Source of the DNA: an uncultured Bacteroides sp.
GTDB taxonomy: Bacteria; Bacteroidota; Bacteroidia; Bacteroidales; Bacteroidaceae
Direction of reading: 5' to 3'
Length of the DNA stretch: 64,000 nucleotides
Assembly (NCBI GenBank): GCA_900544075.1
Contig: UQTJ01000002.1
Location: forward strand, 162,635-226,634
Part shown: piece after piece, positions 19,901-26,278 of the stretch
Layout: every line of letters begins with the position of its first letter
How positions within the stretch are numbered: the stretch's first letter is position 1
Program-made: the position numbers and the translations under genes
Notes under the pieces: model-generated
Databases searched by the model: none
Seen by the model: the letters and a program-made list of their open reading frames with translations, nothing else
What the model was told of the DNA's origin: nothing

Positions 19901-20042
19901 TAATATCTTTTACAACTCCCTTTACTACTTTGCTTTGATATACTGATGATAATACCTGATTAGGACCAATAATCATCATAGCCAGTAGAAAAAAGTAAAA
20001 TAAGGAAAACTTTCTTCCTGTAGTGTTATTAATTCGTATCAT
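16917..20042 (-). CDS. SusC-like TonB-dependent transporter (first pair)
   Basis: This 1041-residue outer-membrane transporter has the complete architecture. An N-terminal signal/leader is followed by a carboxypeptidase-regulatory-like domain (about 38-115, VVKGVVKDINGETLIGVNVV). A TonB-box-like stretch (LDEVQVIAYGTQKK) comes next, then the plug (about 125-240, with LFIRGTGTLG and VLKDASATAVFGVRGANG) and a 22-strand-type barrel ending in FNVGLKLNF. It imports oligosaccharides across the outer membrane with the SusD encoded 11 bp downstream. Its start is 26 bp after the end of the decayed binding-module gene, which is probably transcribed with it. Confidence 0.95.
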   Translation of the reverse strand: MIRINNTTGRKFSLFYFFLLAMMIIGPNQVLSSVYQSKVVKGVVKDINGETLIGVNVVVKEVPTVGTVTDLDGAFSLNLPEGAKTLLVSFIGYQEKEISIGKEKFFNIILDEDNQMLDEVQVIAYGTQKKVTITGALSSMGNDELLKTPVASVGNALSGRMPGLSSVQYSGEPGADDPVLFIRGTGTLGTGDSSPLILVDGVERSFSQLDPNEIENITVLKDASATAVFGVRGANGVILITTKRGEKGKAKVSVSTSVGVQMPTRLLEYANSYQWASYYNEAQLNDGVKPENLMFSEEALNAFKNHSNPLLYPDVDWQDYLFKEATIQSQHNVSISGGTEGVRYFVSAGILTQDGILEGFDADYNSNFKYKRYNYRANLDFDLSKTTKLAVGIGGRVEDKNRPISKDSDDQLFRFLYRASPMSGAGIVDGKWIKANPDYLPAMSDDTTVDGLDAYYGRGFRTSVNNVLNTDLKLTQQLDFITKGLSLNLKGAYNSNFVHTKNRATSMPYYMAVEKENEAVLRKFGDDAVLNYNESRDAFRDWYAEFSLNYQRKFGSHNISALALYNQSKKYYPANYPEIPTGYVGLVGRLTYDYATKYLFDLNVGYNGSENFAPGNRYGLFPAASIGWVVSEEKFMKNQSIISYLKLRASYGVVGNDKFGNNSNYKRFLYLPDSYLFGGSGYNFGTNINKFQPGAYEGTLNNPNVTWEKAYKQNYGIDSYFFNDRLKINFDYFFEHRTDILLTRNAPVIIGKTMPVENYGIVDNHGYELAIEWNDKINSNFNYYVNFNLSYAKNKIVEMDEVKRNEDYLYRTGKSVGQPFVLEFWGFYDDSANERYKSQYGIDIADHGVKLEPGDCVYVDVNKDGVIDGDDEQPIGYRNNPEYSGGLTLGFSWKNFSFSMLWNYAWNASRTLNESFRIPFGETQNASVLLDNYTDHWTLETAETAKYPRASFASISNNYKKSSDLWLVDASYLRLKNIEISYNFKGDFLKKVKLNNMRIFLNGYNLLTFDKLKVADPESKTSNRPDYPLMRIFNVGLKLNF

Positions 20043-20068
20043 ATATTTATGTATTAGATTATAAAATA

Positions 20069-20397
20069 TTATTCTAATGATTTTTTATTTATTTCGCGGA
20101 TACATACATTGTCAATACAAGCTAAATCATTCTTCCAAAACGTTAATCTGATTTTATTACTTGTAGCGGTATACTTTCTTTTATAGAAGTTGAGGAAAGA
20201 AAGCCTTTCATTATTCTTCCTATAAATTCGAAATTATAACTTTTACCATTCTCTGTATTAGGATCAAACATAGCAGATACTACAGAAGGAAGATCTTCAC
20301 CTGTATCTACATACTCATTCTTATTATCAAATAATGAACCAGACTCAGACGAGCATCCGGCCAATAACAAAGCTGAAAAGACAAACAGTTTATTCAT
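20069..20397 (-). pseudogene. Decayed lipoprotein with remnant binding module, frameshifted
   Basis: The frame from the ATG at 20397 gives an 84-codon lipoprotein precursor (Cys at residue 15, LLAGCSSE). It contains DLPSVVSA and GKSYNFEFIGRI, matching SVRFSG and NKSYKFEFIGRI of the 8555-9385 product, and then stops at 20143. In another frame, downstream of GRI, the sequence reads YTATSNKIRLTFWKNDLAC then IDNVCIREINKKSLE, stopping at 20069. This matches the end of the same module (VNKVKVKFF and AFIDDVKVYNEE). The homology thus continues across a frame change, and the middle of the module is missing. I read it as the remnant of a third binding-module gene at the head of the operon. A short expressed peptide cannot be excluded. 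Confidence 0.7.
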
Positions 20398-20425
20398 AAA
20401 TTAAAAATCAAGATTAATTATACTA

Positions 20426-20469
20426 CAAAAATAAATCAAAGTGGTATTATACAAAATGTAAAATACCAC
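20426..20469 (-). promoter_or_regulatory. PUL operon promoter with overlapping 29-bp dyad (candidate operator)
   Basis: On the minus strand a -33 TTTG (20455-20452) and a -7 TATTTTTG (20433-20426) are 18 bp apart, close to the Bacteroidales consensus. Initiation would fall near 20419, about 20 nt before the first ATG at 20397. A dyad spans 20441-20469: GTGGTATT and AATACCAC pair as outer arms, TACA and TGTA as inner arms around AAA, with one A/A mismatch. The dyad covers the -33 element, as expected of an operator or activator site. It also lies 32 bp past the stop of the DUF5107 gene, so it could double as a hairpin for that transcript, but no clear U-run follows. Confidence 0.65.
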
Positions 20470-20500
20470 TAAAATAATGTATATTAAAATGAATTTACTA

Positions 20501-23500
20501 TCAAATCATGTCACACATCGCAAGAAGTCTTGCTCCTACCTGATGATTTATATCAAGACGAACTACTTCTGAAAGGAACTTACGAGCCTGTTCCTTGTCA
20601 CCAAGACCAAGATATCCGAGTCCCATCACAAGGTTACAGTGAATCAAGTTGCGAACATTCAAATCGTCATCCCAAATCAGCAAGTCAGGAAGTGATACTG
20701 CAAAGTAATCAATCTTAACATTATCAAACAAATGCTGTTCTCCATGCTTGATAAGTTTGTTGAAACGGCTGCGAGCCTTGTCTTCATCACCAAGCTTGCG
20801 CCATGCAAGACCTTGATAGAAAATCTTGTCAGGCTGCTGGTCGTTATAGAAGAATGCGATAGCTGGTTCTGCAGAGCCTTTAGTTGCTCTCTCGAAATAT
20901 TCTTTTGCAAGTTCTGCCTCGCCAAGACCTTCGTACGCACATCCCATCCAGTAGTGAATATCATTTTCTTCTGCCATTGAAAGCTTACCTTCACCCAAAT
21001 TATCAGGATATTTTTCTGTTTCCTTCAACAATCGTACTGCATCAGCATAACGTCCTTCTTTCAAAGCAATTTTGGCAAGTTCCACACGACAGAATACATA
21101 CTGACTTGTAATCTTTCCTTCACCACCTTCCCACGGATGGAACTTACGTGAATTAATCAAATCGTATGCTGTCTGGTATTCTCCAAGCTGATTGTAAAGA
21201 GTTATACGTTCGATACACAAGTCATCGCGCTGTTCCACAACCTCTGCGTGTGCATTGAGGAAGTCAAGACGCTGACGGTGTGAGTAACGGAGTTTCTTAT
21301 ACAACTGGTCAAGCTCCATAAGGATACGTGCATCAGCCTCGTCAAGCTTGTATGCCTTTTCAAGTGTAGCAAGAGCTTTCTGCGGGTCATTCTGCTTATT
21401 GTAGTAAGCCAATGACAGGTTACGCAATACTGTAGGATATGTATCATCGATTGATACTGATTTTTCCCAGCAAGCAACCGCTTCATCATAGATACGTGCA
21501 GCATAATGGAAGTTACCAAGATAATAAGGAGCTTTTGCACCTTCCGGGTTAAGTACCATAGCATCGTTAATCATAAGAACTTCTTCTAACTTGTTAGGGA
21601 AGCAATAGTCAGGACACATTGTCTCAGCTTTCTTATATAGAGCTACAGCCTCATCCTTTTTGCCCATCTTTGATGCAAAGTAACCAAGAGCAAAGTAAAC
21701 CATTGGATAAGTCACTTCAGCATCTTCTGTTACGAACGACAACAACTGAGTAGCTTCGTCATACATTCCTGCAGATGCATAGTCTATTGCATATTCAATA
21801 TAGCTGTGAACAGCACCACGCATCAGAGTCTTCATTTCAGCCTTAACAGCAGATGCTTCTTCTGCTTTTCCCTGAAGAGTATTGATAAGGTAAGATTCAA
21901 AGCGGCATCCCATATTGAACTTATCCATCAGCAGTGATTCATTGATAAGAGTTTCTGCCTGTGCAAAATCTCCTATCTTTCGCAAGAATGAAGCCTTCAA
22001 CTGACGGCCCTTATGGTTCAACCAGTTACGGTACAATGAACGGTTGATATGGTCAATACCGTTTGCATAATCCTCACGAATCATATCAATCTGAGCCAAC
22101 CCCATATAGCCTGAATCCTGCCATGCAGCATTCCATGTAGCCTTGAAGAATGCATCGTATGCTCCGTCAATATCACCTTGCATCTTCTTGCTCCATCCAA
22201 GATTGTAATGTGGTTCGCCTTCGTATGGATTAGGATTACGTTCTGTCTGAGTCTTGATTGCACGGTCGAAATATTTCTGTGCTTCAGCAAAACGTCCGCG
22301 ACGCATCAGCAGCAAACCTACTGCATTATTACAACGGATATCGCTTTCATCGCGGCTCAACGCTTCCATATAATAGTCCATTGGAAGATATGTAGCGTGA
22401 CGATACTGTTCCAGGTGATGGCCTGTCAGGAACAACTGTTCCATGCTTGCAATCTTTTTGGGGTCAAGAGCAGCCTTTGCCGGTTCCGGAATAGGTTTGA
22501 TTTCCGGTTTTGCAGCCTGATAACTTACAAGCACTTTACCCTTTTCATCAAGAACAGTAAGTTTAAGTTCTTCAAGTTTCTGAGTGTCACAATCAACAGT
22601 ATTGATATATGAATTATCCGGTGCCACAGCTGTCAGTGCATCAAGATAAATCTTTCCGCTTTCTGTATTTGTGAGCATTACGCGAACTTCCTTGTGAGCA
22701 GCTGTAGTATAAAGGATAACCTTCATCTTGCCACCTTCTTCAGGAATCATATTTATAAGAGCATCACGTGTGGCATTCTTAACCATACCCACCTTCTGAT
22801 AAGGCATGAAATACTGTACCCATGATTTTTCTTCGTATGGCTGCAACCATGTAAAGTCAGGCTGGTTGTCACAGTACATACCTGTCATAAGTTCAATGTA
22901 AGGTCCGTCTTCGTCTGTCAGGTTGCGGTCCCATGCCTGACCGAAGTCACCATGTCCCCATGTCCACTGTTTCTTACCGGCATTAACATGATGATCTGCC
23001 ACGTGGAGAAGTCCTGATTCGATATGTTCTTCATAACCACCTACGAAATCAAACTTAGAGTTGATAGCCATGTATGAAGTTGGAACAGGGATGTTTTTAT
23101 AGCGTGAAATATCCACACCTGCAGAATAGTCCACCTTGTAGTATTCTCCTGTTGCTATAGGGAAGCTTGATACGGCACGTTTACCGTGGTCGAACACTGC
23201 ATTTACATCAGGTGGGAATACTGAATAATAATCCTTATTTACAACTACCGCAGGATTAGCCCACCACAAGAATGTCTGTGGGAACGGAGTACGGTTATAT
23301 ACCTTTGCCTTGATTTCAATATATGCTTTTCCAGGATAAAGAGTAAATCCGGCCATACCTTTGGTGCGGAACATACGTTCTACCTCACTACACCAGATAG
23401 TCTTACTTCCGTCCGGGAATTCTTCTATCATACAGTCAGTCGGAAGATATGTACTTGGACGGTGATGCTGTGGCCAGTTGAACTCGATACCACCAGAAAT

Positions 23501-23872
23501 CCATGGACCTGTCAGACCAACCAATGCAGGTTTGATAACCTGGTTATAATATACGAAATGACGTTTCTTCACCTTGTCGTAAGCCATCTGAATACGTCCT
23601 CCCAATTCAGGTAGGATCATCAATTTGATGTATTCATTCTCTATAAAGAAAGCTCTCCAAGGACGGTCGTGTTTTTCATCTTCAATTTTTTCAATCACAG
23701 GGTAAGGATATACCGAACCGGAACTACCCTGATAAACACGTTTTTCAAGGAATATTGGATTTTTCTCTTCTTTGCCTATCCCGTATGTAGGCAACATTAC
23801 GGTTTCTTCCCAAGCTCTTACTTCAGAGGTATTTACCGTACTTTGAATAAGGTATTCGGTTATTTTTTCCAT
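20501..23872 (-). CDS. DUF5107 domain protein with long C-terminal TPR array
   Basis: This 1123-residue protein has no signal peptide and is probably cytoplasmic. The N-terminal half (about 60-350) is a DUF5107 domain. Its ENEYIKLMILPELGGRIQMAY strand resembles the start of galactose-mutarotase-like beta-sandwiches, and WISGGIEFNWPQHHRPSTY follows. From about 480 to the end are tetratricopeptide repeats, seen in segments such as GRFAEAQKYFDRAIK and PHYNLGWSKKMQGDIDGAYDAF. DUF5107-TPR proteins are common in Bacteroidota sugar loci; I cannot name an established reaction. A sugar-processing role, possibly on material imported by the MFS transporter, is inferred. It lies 113 bp downstream of the SGNH gene. 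Its base composition resembles core genes more than the PUL. Confidence 0.85.
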   Translation of the reverse strand: MEKITEYLIQSTVNTSEVRAWEETVMLPTYGIGKEEKNPIFLEKRVYQGSSGSVYPYPVIEKIEDEKHDRPWRAFFIENEYIKLMILPELGGRIQMAYDKVKKRHFVYYNQVIKPALVGLTGPWISGGIEFNWPQHHRPSTYLPTDCMIEEFPDGSKTIWCSEVERMFRTKGMAGFTLYPGKAYIEIKAKVYNRTPFPQTFLWWANPAVVVNKDYYSVFPPDVNAVFDHGKRAVSSFPIATGEYYKVDYSAGVDISRYKNIPVPTSYMAINSKFDFVGGYEEHIESGLLHVADHHVNAGKKQWTWGHGDFGQAWDRNLTDEDGPYIELMTGMYCDNQPDFTWLQPYEEKSWVQYFMPYQKVGMVKNATRDALINMIPEEGGKMKVILYTTAAHKEVRVMLTNTESGKIYLDALTAVAPDNSYINTVDCDTQKLEELKLTVLDEKGKVLVSYQAAKPEIKPIPEPAKAALDPKKIASMEQLFLTGHHLEQYRHATYLPMDYYMEALSRDESDIRCNNAVGLLLMRRGRFAEAQKYFDRAIKTQTERNPNPYEGEPHYNLGWSKKMQGDIDGAYDAFFKATWNAAWQDSGYMGLAQIDMIREDYANGIDHINRSLYRNWLNHKGRQLKASFLRKIGDFAQAETLINESLLMDKFNMGCRFESYLINTLQGKAEEASAVKAEMKTLMRGAVHSYIEYAIDYASAGMYDEATQLLSFVTEDAEVTYPMVYFALGYFASKMGKKDEAVALYKKAETMCPDYCFPNKLEEVLMINDAMVLNPEGAKAPYYLGNFHYAARIYDEAVACWEKSVSIDDTYPTVLRNLSLAYYNKQNDPQKALATLEKAYKLDEADARILMELDQLYKKLRYSHRQRLDFLNAHAEVVEQRDDLCIERITLYNQLGEYQTAYDLINSRKFHPWEGGEGKITSQYVFCRVELAKIALKEGRYADAVRLLKETEKYPDNLGEGKLSMAEENDIHYWMGCAYEGLGEAELAKEYFERATKGSAEPAIAFFYNDQQPDKIFYQGLAWRKLGDEDKARSRFNKLIKHGEQHLFDNVKIDYFAVSLPDLLIWDDDLNVRNLIHCNLVMGLGYLGLGDKEQARKFLSEVVRLDINHQVGARLLAMCDMI

Positions 23873-23985
23873 ATTAAAAGGTAAATGAATTTGTAATTAT
23901 TTATGATGCAAAAATCGCAAAAATGAATTGATTTAAAAATGTAATAAATGTTCGTTATGATGTATAAAAACTCGTATTTATTCAT

Positions 23986-24687
23986 TTAATAAAACCAAGT
24001 CATCAGTTCTGCAGCTACGCTACTGTGGCCTGCCGGATTTGGATGATTATTTTGACTCATATATTTCTTAAGATCTTCTCCATTTTTGGCTTTGTCGTAA
24101 AATATCTTGTATGAATCAACCAACCCTACTTTATATTCCTTTGCAAGTTTTCTAACCATTTCTGCATGTGCAGCCAATGGAGTATTTTCATCAAGTATAT
24201 CTTCTTTTAAATCAGGTGTTGGAGTCAGCAGAATAACTTTAATACCCTTTTTCAATGTAGTTTCAATCATCTTTCTCCACGCTTTCTCTGCCCTTTCCAG
24301 ACCTATTCCCCTGTCATTCAAAGCATAATCTATAAAAAGTACATCCGGACGATGAGTAAGTACTTCTTTCTTGAATCTTTTTTCTCCCTGTTCTGCCTGC
24401 TCTCCTCCTATGGAAGTTGTAATAACATTTACTACAGCAAAAGGATATTGTGTTTTAATACCATGGAGCAGCATATGAGGATATGCCTGCAATGTATTAA
24501 CTATTGGAGTACGGGCATATCCGGTAGGTACACTGTGACCATGAAATACAATATTGAGAGTTCTGTTCTTAGGCCATTTCTTTACTAATTCATTTTTAAA
24601 ATCTGAAAGATAAGTTTCTTTATCCGCAATTTGAGCTGATAACGATACTGAACAAAAAAATAATACTGTTAACAAAATCTTTTTCAT
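23986..24687 (-). CDS. Secreted SGNH/GDSL hydrolase
   Basis: This 233-residue protein has a signal peptide (1-19, SLSAQ). The SGNH blocks are recognisable: FHGHSVPTG holds the nucleophile Ser in a GHS rather than GDS context, SIGGEQAEQG holds the oxyanion Gly, and DYALNDRG holds the Asn. NNHPNPAGH holds the catalytic His, with Asn where many family members have an Asp three residues before it. The family includes carbohydrate acetyl-esterases and rhamnogalacturonan acetylesterase-like enzymes. It lies in the GH2-transporter group, so removal of acyl groups from imported or periplasmic sugars is a reasonable inference. The changed Asp position leaves some doubt about a normal triad. Confidence 0.82.
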   Translation of the reverse strand: MKKILLTVLFFCSVSLSAQIADKETYLSDFKNELVKKWPKNRTLNIVFHGHSVPTGYARTPIVNTLQAYPHMLLHGIKTQYPFAVVNVITTSIGGEQAEQGEKRFKKEVLTHRPDVLFIDYALNDRGIGLERAEKAWRKMIETTLKKGIKVILLTPTPDLKEDILDENTPLAAHAEMVRKLAKEYKVGLVDSYKIFYDKAKNGEDLKKYMSQNNHPNPAGHSSVAAELMTWFY

Positions 24688-24712
24688 AATACAACAAATT
24701 ATAAATTAATAC

Positions 24713-24757
24713 AAATAATAACGGTTTATGAAATGATATTCATAAAATCCGTTATTA
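24713..24757. repeat. Imperfect inverted repeat between MFS and SGNH genes
   Basis: The arms run AATAACGGTTTATGAA on the left and TTCATAAA, AT, CCGTTATT on the right, so an 18-bp class stem has a 2-nt bulge and a 6-nt loop (ATGATA). It lies 3' of the MFS gene and 5' of the SGNH gene, both on the minus strand, in a 151-bp gap. It could terminate or process the MFS transcript, or serve as an operator for the SGNH-DUF5107 pair. No clean T-run follows on the minus strand, so a simple terminator is not certain. Confidence 0.55.
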
Positions 24758-24838
24758 TATCCCTAAAAAAACAAGTTTCCCCTAAATTTAAACCAATGTT
24801 ATCCCTAAACAATCTTTATTAGCCCCAAACAAAAAAAA

Positions 24839-26227
24839 TTACTTAACCAATTCTTTTTCAAGTTCCTCCAACGATTTTCCCTTAGTTTCAGGAATACGGC
24901 GAAGCACAAATATGAAACCGCAGAAACAGATTACTGCATAAAGCATAAATGTTCCTCCTGTACCAAGACCAGAATTCAGGAACGGGAATGTGTAAGTAAG
25001 CAGGAACGATGCTATCCATAATGCTGCTGTACATACTGCCATTGCTACACCACGCACCTTGTTCGGGAATATTTCAGAAAGCAATACCCAAGTGACAGGT
25101 CCCAACGACATGGCATAGAAACCTATGGCAAGAACTACGAATATAATCATTATAAATCCTTTGAACTCAAAGAAATAGCTCAGTCCTAAAAGAGTATAGA
25201 TACCTGCCAGACCTATAGAACCTATCATCATCAGAGTCTTGCGTCCCAAACGGTCTACAGTATAGATTGCAACAAATGTAAATACTAAATTGGCTATACC
25301 GGTCACCACTATATTCATCAGAACGTCTGATATACCGTAACCTGCAGCCTGGAATATTTCCTGGGCATAGTTGAAGATTACGTTTGTACCGCTCCACTGC
25401 TGGAACATCGCCACTACAATACCTATTATCAACACATTACGCATTTTTGAAGAGAACAGAAGTGACAACGCTCCCTTCTCTGAATGCGATGATGCACCTG
25501 CCTTGGAATAACTTTCTATTTCTTCATCAGCGTATTCCTGCCCACCTATTGATGCAAGGACTTTGCGTGCCTGTTCATAGCGCTTAACGTTTGCAAGCCA
25601 GCGTGGACTTTCAGGTATGAACATCGACAAAAGGAAGAACAGGCCTGAAGGAACACATACCGCCCAGAACATCCATCTCCATCCAGTCTGACCGTTCCAT
25701 GAATTGAAAATGTCTGCTGATGTAGCATCTGCCGCAACCGGATCGGCTATCAGCATATTGACTATCTGTGCTCCCAAAATTCCAAGCACGATAGTGAGCT
25801 GATTGAGTGTCACTAATTTACCGCGAATATGTGTAGGGGCAACTTCGGCAATATACATAGGCGACAGGTCGGCTGCCAACCCGATAGCCATACCGCCTAC
25901 AAGGCGCGCAATTATAAATGCAGGTATTGATGTAGCCGCTCCTGTAGCCCAAGACGAAACGTAGAATACGAAAGCTGAGAATATCAACAGTTTTTTTCTA
26001 CCGTATTTATCGGCAAGAAATCCGGCCATAGTAGCACCAAGAAGACATCCTAACAATGCTATACTCATAGTGAGAGCCTGCATGCCTTCATTACCCGCAA
26101 TATCAAAATATACTTCGTAGAATGGTTTTGCACCACCTATCACTACCCAATCGTAACCAAAGAGCAGACCTCCCATGGCCGAAACAAGGCATATGAAATA
26201 AATGAAAAGTTTATTATAAGTTTTCAT
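24839..26227 (-). CDS. MFS sugar transporter (sugar porter family)
   Basis: This 462-residue inner-membrane protein has twelve predicted transmembrane segments. Sugar-porter signatures are all present: GFLADKYGRKK after TM2, PESPRWL after TM6, VDRLGRK after TM8, and PETKGKSLEELE at the C-terminus. It resembles XylE/GalP-type proton symporters that import a free monosaccharide. It lies 51 bp downstream of the GH2 gene at 26279-29065, so the two are probably cotranscribed. It would take up the sugar released by that enzyme or by the PUL. The sugar itself is not visible, although galactose fits the surrounding enzymes. Confidence 0.93.
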   Translation of the reverse strand: MKTYNKLFIYFICLVSAMGGLLFGYDWVVIGGAKPFYEVYFDIAGNEGMQALTMSIALLGCLLGATMAGFLADKYGRKKLLIFSAFVFYVSSWATGAATSIPAFIIARLVGGMAIGLAADLSPMYIAEVAPTHIRGKLVTLNQLTIVLGILGAQIVNMLIADPVAADATSADIFNSWNGQTGWRWMFWAVCVPSGLFFLLSMFIPESPRWLANVKRYEQARKVLASIGGQEYADEEIESYSKAGASSHSEKGALSLLFSSKMRNVLIIGIVVAMFQQWSGTNVIFNYAQEIFQAAGYGISDVLMNIVVTGIANLVFTFVAIYTVDRLGRKTLMMIGSIGLAGIYTLLGLSYFFEFKGFIMIIFVVLAIGFYAMSLGPVTWVLLSEIFPNKVRGVAMAVCTAALWIASFLLTYTFPFLNSGLGTGGTFMLYAVICFCGFIFVLRRIPETKGKSLEELEKELVK

Positions 26228-26278
26228 GGTTTTGTAAGTTTTTCTTATTCATTATGTTCTTTTGTTCTTATGTCGAAA

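Noticed and set aside
20441..20469. The PUL dyad as only a terminator of the DUF5107 gene
   Set aside because: It lacks a following U-run, overlaps the PUL -33 element, and its core recurs at another promoter. A dual role remains possible.
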